A DNA stretch of 64,000 bases from an uncultured Pelagibacteraceae bacterium (GTDB lineage Bacteria > Pseudomonadota > Alphaproteobacteria > Pelagibacterales > Pelagibacteraceae), in assembly GCA_902535255.1 (NCBI GenBank), contig CACASQ010000001.1, positions 1-64,000 of the forward strand, written 5' to 3'. This document shows, one piece after another, positions 60,536 through 64,000 of the stretch (position 1 is the stretch's first letter; each line of letters begins with the position of its first letter). A program made the translations under genes and the position numbers. Under the pieces are notes generated by a model that was given only the letters and a program-made list of their open reading frames with translations, had not been told where the DNA came from and searched no databases.

Positions 60536-61750
60536 TTATTTTCTAAGCTTAACAGGCTCAAGCTTATTTCTTATAAACATTAAAAGAACCAGCGAAAAAA
60601 CAATATACAATCCTGATACAAAAGCGATATTTTCAATTGAAAAACCATTGTCGATCATTAATCCAAATACTGCTGTACCAAAAGCAGTTGAAAAGACCAT
60701 AAAAGCTGTGGTCAAGGCTTTGATAGATCCAATAAATTTTACCCCATATATTTCAGCCCAAGTAGATGATCCAAGTACGTTGGCTAATCCATTTGAAATA
60801 CCTACTAAACCTAAAAAAACAAATGCTGACATTTCATGTTTGTAATAAAATAGTACAAACATACCTATTAACAGAGGTATATTCATAATTGGGATTAATT
60901 TTCTACTCGTAAATTTGTCAACTAAAAAACCTGAGAAAAATAAAGTTATTATTGAAGCTAATGAGTAAACCATAAATGCTTTTGGTATTGTGTAAATATT
61001 CCACATTTTAGAGTCTGAAATAAATGACTGATAAACAAATACACCAGTCGCTATCCAAGGCATTGCAAGCATATTAAGTGAGACAATATAAAATCTATAA
61101 TCTTTAATTACTTCTTTTCTTTTCCAACTTTTAATTTTAAAATTTTTTTTAGGATCTAAATCTTTTTCTCTAGAATCTAACTTAATTTTTTTGATTGTAT
61201 TTAAAACAACAAATGGCAAAAATATAATTATTATAATTGCTATTCCTTGCCAAACTGATCTCCAGGAATAAATTACAAACAAGTAAGTTACTAATACTGG
61301 TAAAATAAATTCTGCAGATGACAATCCAAACCAAATTGTGCTTAGAGCTTTTCCTCTAGACCTTTCAAAAAATCTTGAGATTGTAGTCGTAGAAGTATGG
61401 CTCATCAACCCTTGACCAGAAAATCTCATTAAAAATATACCAATGGATAAAAAAATAATACTATTGATAAAAGAAAAAAATAAAGCTGAAAAAAATAACA
61501 GTAAAATAACAAAAAAAGAATAATAAATTATTTGATACTCATCGATTTTCTTTCCTACCCATATAAGTAAAAGGCTAGAAAAAATTGTTGCTGTGGCATA
61601 AATATTTCCAAATTGTCCGTGGGAAATACCTAGTTCATTTCTTATTGGTGCGTTAAACAATCCCAAAAAAAAGCTCTGTCCAAAGCTTGAAAAAAATGTA
61701 AATATAAAGCCGAATATTATTACTTTTTTATTTGTTGAGAGATTAATCAT
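60536..61750 (-). CDS. MFS transporter
   Basis: About 12 TM segments, MFS motifs (KFIGSIKALTTAFMVF, GRGKALS). Confidence 0.88.
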   Translation of the reverse strand: MINLSTNKKVIIFGFIFTFFSSFGQSFFLGLFNAPIRNELGISHGQFGNIYATATIFSSLLLIWVGKKIDEYQIIYYSFFVILLLFFSALFFSFINSIIFLSIGIFLMRFSGQGLMSHTSTTTISRFFERSRGKALSTIWFGLSSAEFILPVLVTYLFVIYSWRSVWQGIAIIIIIFLPFVVLNTIKKIKLDSREKDLDPKKNFKIKSWKRKEVIKDYRFYIVSLNMLAMPWIATGVFVYQSFISDSKMWNIYTIPKAFMVYSLASIITLFFSGFLVDKFTSRKLIPIMNIPLLIGMFVLFYYKHEMSAFVFLGLVGISNGLANVLGSSTWAEIYGVKFIGSIKALTTAFMVFSTAFGTAVFGLMIDNGFSIENIAFVSGLYIVFSLVLLMFIRNKLEPVKLRK

Positions 61751-61752
61751 TT

Positions 61753-62622
61753 ATGAGTTGTAAAGTTGCTTTCATAGGTTTGGGTGTTATGGGTTACCCT
61801 ATGGCAGGTTATATATCAAAAGCTGGTCACGATGTAACTGTTTATAATCGAACTAAAGCTAAAGCAGAAAAATGGATCAAGGAATACAAAGGCAAAACAG
61901 CAGAAACTCCAATGGATGCTGCAAAAGACTGCGATTTTATTTTTACATGTGTTGGAAACGATAATGATTTAAGAGAGGTGACTTTAGGTGACAAAGGTTT
62001 ATTTAAAACTGCAAAAAAAGATGCGATCTACGTAGATAATACTACTGCATCTGCAAATATTGCTAGAGAACTTTACAAAGTAGCAAAGTCAAAAGGATTT
62101 GATTTCTTGGATGCCCCTATTTCAGGCGGACAAGCTGGAGCTGAAGGTGGAATTTTAACTGTTATGGTTGGTGGGGATGAAGCTCCTTTTAAAAAAGCTG
62201 AACCAGTGATCGATTGCTACAGTAAAAAGATTAAACTTCTTGGTCCATCAGGAAGTGGCCAGTTAACTAAGATGGTTAACCAAATTTGTATTGCAGGCTT
62301 AGTACAAGGATTGTCTGAAGCAATAAATTTTGGAATGAATGCAGGATTAAATATGCACGATGTAATTGAGGTAATTTCAAAGGGTGCAGCTCAATCTTGG
62401 CAAATGGAAAATAGACATAAAACAATGATTGAAGATAAATTTGATTATGGTTTTGCAGTTGATTGGATGAGAAAAGATTTAAAAATAGCGATGGATGAAG
62501 CTAAGAAAAATAACTCACCTTTACCTATTACAAAAATAATTGATGAATATTATGCAGAAGTACAAAAAATGGGTGGTCAAAGATGGGATACTTCAAGTTT
62601 AATTAAAAGATTTAGAAAATAA
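61753..62622 (+). CDS. 3-hydroxyisobutyrate dehydrogenase/tartronate semialdehyde reductase family
   Basis: FIGLGVMGYPMAGYISKAGHDVTVYNRT, DAPISGGQAGAEGG. Confidence 0.93.
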   Translation: MSCKVAFIGLGVMGYPMAGYISKAGHDVTVYNRTKAKAEKWIKEYKGKTAETPMDAAKDCDFIFTCVGNDNDLREVTLGDKGLFKTAKKDAIYVDNTTASANIARELYKVAKSKGFDFLDAPISGGQAGAEGGILTVMVGGDEAPFKKAEPVIDCYSKKIKLLGPSGSGQLTKMVNQICIAGLVQGLSEAINFGMNAGLNMHDVIEVISKGAAQSWQMENRHKTMIEDKFDYGFAVDWMRKDLKIAMDEAKKNNSPLPITKIIDEYYAEVQKMGGQRWDTSSLIKRFRK

Positions 62623-62625
62623 GTT

Positions 62626-63234
62626 GTGTCAGAAACAGTTAGTTACTACGAAGATTCAAAAGAGATAGAAAAGAAGATATGGGATCTTTTGTCTAATGCA
62701 GTAAAAGACAGGTCATCAGAATTCAGAACACCTGTATTTATTTGCGGTAACGATAAAGATCTTGATGGAAGAGTTGTTGTTCTTAGAAAAGCAGATAAAC
62801 AAAATAATTTTATTCAATACCATAGTGATATTAGATCTTCAAAAATTGAGAAAATAAAAAAAAATCCCAAATGTTCTATTTTGTTTTATGGCAAGGAAGA
62901 AAAAATACAGCTTAGAGTTAAGGCTGAGTGCGAAGTTAATTACAACAATGATGTTACAAAAGAGTCTTGGGAAAAAACTGGCCATATTAGTAGAAAATGT
63001 TACTTGGTTACTAGTGGACCTGGAACAGAGTCTGAAAAACCAACCTCAGGGTTAGATAATAAATTTGATAATTTTGATTTTACTAAAGAAGAAAGTGAGG
63101 CCGGTTATAAAAACTTTTGTGTCATAAGATGCAACATTAAAAGCATTGAATGGCTCTATTTAGCAGCCAAAGGTCATCGAAGAGCAATAATTGATTTGAA
63201 TGGATCAAAAAAATTTACTTGGTTAATTCCCTAG
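62626..63234 (+). CDS. Pyridoxamine 5'-phosphate oxidase-like flavoprotein
   Basis: RVVVLRKADKQNNFIQYHSDIRSSKIEKIKKNPKCSILFY; GTG start. Confidence 0.85.
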   Translation: MSETVSYYEDSKEIEKKIWDLLSNAVKDRSSEFRTPVFICGNDKDLDGRVVVLRKADKQNNFIQYHSDIRSSKIEKIKKNPKCSILFYGKEEKIQLRVKAECEVNYNNDVTKESWEKTGHISRKCYLVTSGPGTESEKPTSGLDNKFDNFDFTKEESEAGYKNFCVIRCNIKSIEWLYLAAKGHRRAIIDLNGSKKFTWLIP

Positions 63235-64000
63235 TTTTTTTGTAACTTTTTCTTTTGTCGAGCCTAAATTAACTTCATCAAAATAAACAACCATATTTGG
63301 ATAGGGTTTATCTCCATGCTCCCTTTTCCATCCGCTTACGAATGTTTGATAAATTCCAAAATCTAGTCCGACACCTCTTTTAGTGTATGGCGTAATATTT
63401 TTTATATTCTCAGCATTTAGTATTAACTTGTTATTAATCCAAACTTTCATGAATCCATTTTCATCTCTTGAGTATCGAGCGTTAATTAGTACATCAGTCC
63501 ATTTTCCTCTCATATCATTTATCCTGATTGCCTTTTTCATTTCAACATACTCGCCACTCCACATTCTTCCTACTTCTAACCATTCACCACTTCTATCTGT
63601 AACCATAAGAATAGGTTTCCAGCCTTTTTCATAAAGTTGAGCAAAAGTAGTTCTAACAGGAGCTACTGATTGATATTCTTCGGGTAAATAAATAGATGCA
63701 GAATACCAATGATCTTTTTTACCCGTTTGATGTTTTTTGAATTGAAGCTCAGTTCTTTGTCTATCTTTTTTACAATCATCATGTCCGCTATCTTTACCGC
63801 AATCACCTAATCTTACCTCAAATCTGTAAGATTTTTTTCCGGATCTTACAGGATGACCATCTTTACTATTAGCTAAAGTTAGAGAATATTTTTTTTTGTG
63901 AGAGATAGTTTTTCTTTTTACCTCAGTATTAGAGACATCTTTACTGTTTTTAGCTTCTAAATCTGAAGAGCCTGATAATAAAATCGCAAATAAAAAAAAA
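63223..64000 (-). CDS. Secreted polysaccharide lyase-like (heparin lyase I-type) protein, truncated by window edge
   Basis: Frame stays open beyond the track ORF to 64000: KKDHWYSASIYLPEEYQSVAPVRTTFAQLYEKGWKPILMVTDRSGEWLEV..., with signal-peptide-like FFLFAILLSGSSDLEA at the edge. Confidence 0.75.
   Translation of the reverse strand, partial: FFLFAILLSGSSDLEAKNSKDVSNTEVKRKTISHKKKYSLTLANSKDGHPVRSGKKSYRFEVRLGDCGKDSGHDDCKKDRQRTELQFKKHQTGKKDHWYSASIYLPEEYQSVAPVRTTFAQLYEKGWKPILMVTDRSGEWLEVGRMWSGEYVEMKKAIRINDMRGKWTDVLINARYSRDENGFMKVWINNKLILNAENIKNITPYTKRGVGLDFGIYQTFVSGWKREHGDKPYPNMVVYFDEVNLGSTKEKVTKKLGN

Overview
AT-rich alphaproteobacterial chromosome segment. Gene content and order look like SAR11/Pelagibacterales; this is inferred from protein content, no search was run. 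Backbone: rpoB(partial)-rplL-rplJ-rplA-rplK-nusG-secE-tRNA-Trp-tuf-tRNA-Gly-tRNA-Tyr-trmH; nadK, PQQ dehydrogenase, sfsA, map, purB-C-S-Q-L, bolA-grxD, rpsD, cimA, cysS, nadE, class II DAHP synthase, glmS, prpB/prpC, betaine transport genes, zur-znuBC/znuA, glucosylglycerate-type genes, an Anbu-type protease, nrdAB, pgm, dusA, rpoZ and a polysaccharide lyase at the right edge. The main anomaly is an ~8.1-kb integrative element (about 6540-14620) inside a tRNA-Thr(TGT) gene. It is bounded by a 41/42-bp repeat of the tRNA 5' half. It encodes a tyrosine integrase, an AlpA/Xis-like HTH, a primase-helicase (AEP-like domain plus RecA-fold ATPase) and 7-8 proteins I cannot assign, with no recognisable capsid, portal, terminase or conjugation genes. 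This fits a phage-satellite-like (PICI/P4/VEIME-type) element. Cis features not explained by genes: (i) a 28-nt structured motif near each end, in inverted orientation, with compensatory stem changes and an invariant loop; (ii) a strong excess of GCAGCT/AGCTGC in the element (about 41 by-eye hits in 8.1 kb versus roughly 20 in the other ~56 kb); (iii) replacement of the host tRNA-Thr 5' half and promoter by element DNA; (iv) GTGATNTCT-like boxes upstream of both alpA and int; (v) two mutually exclusive hairpins before the plus-strand operon.
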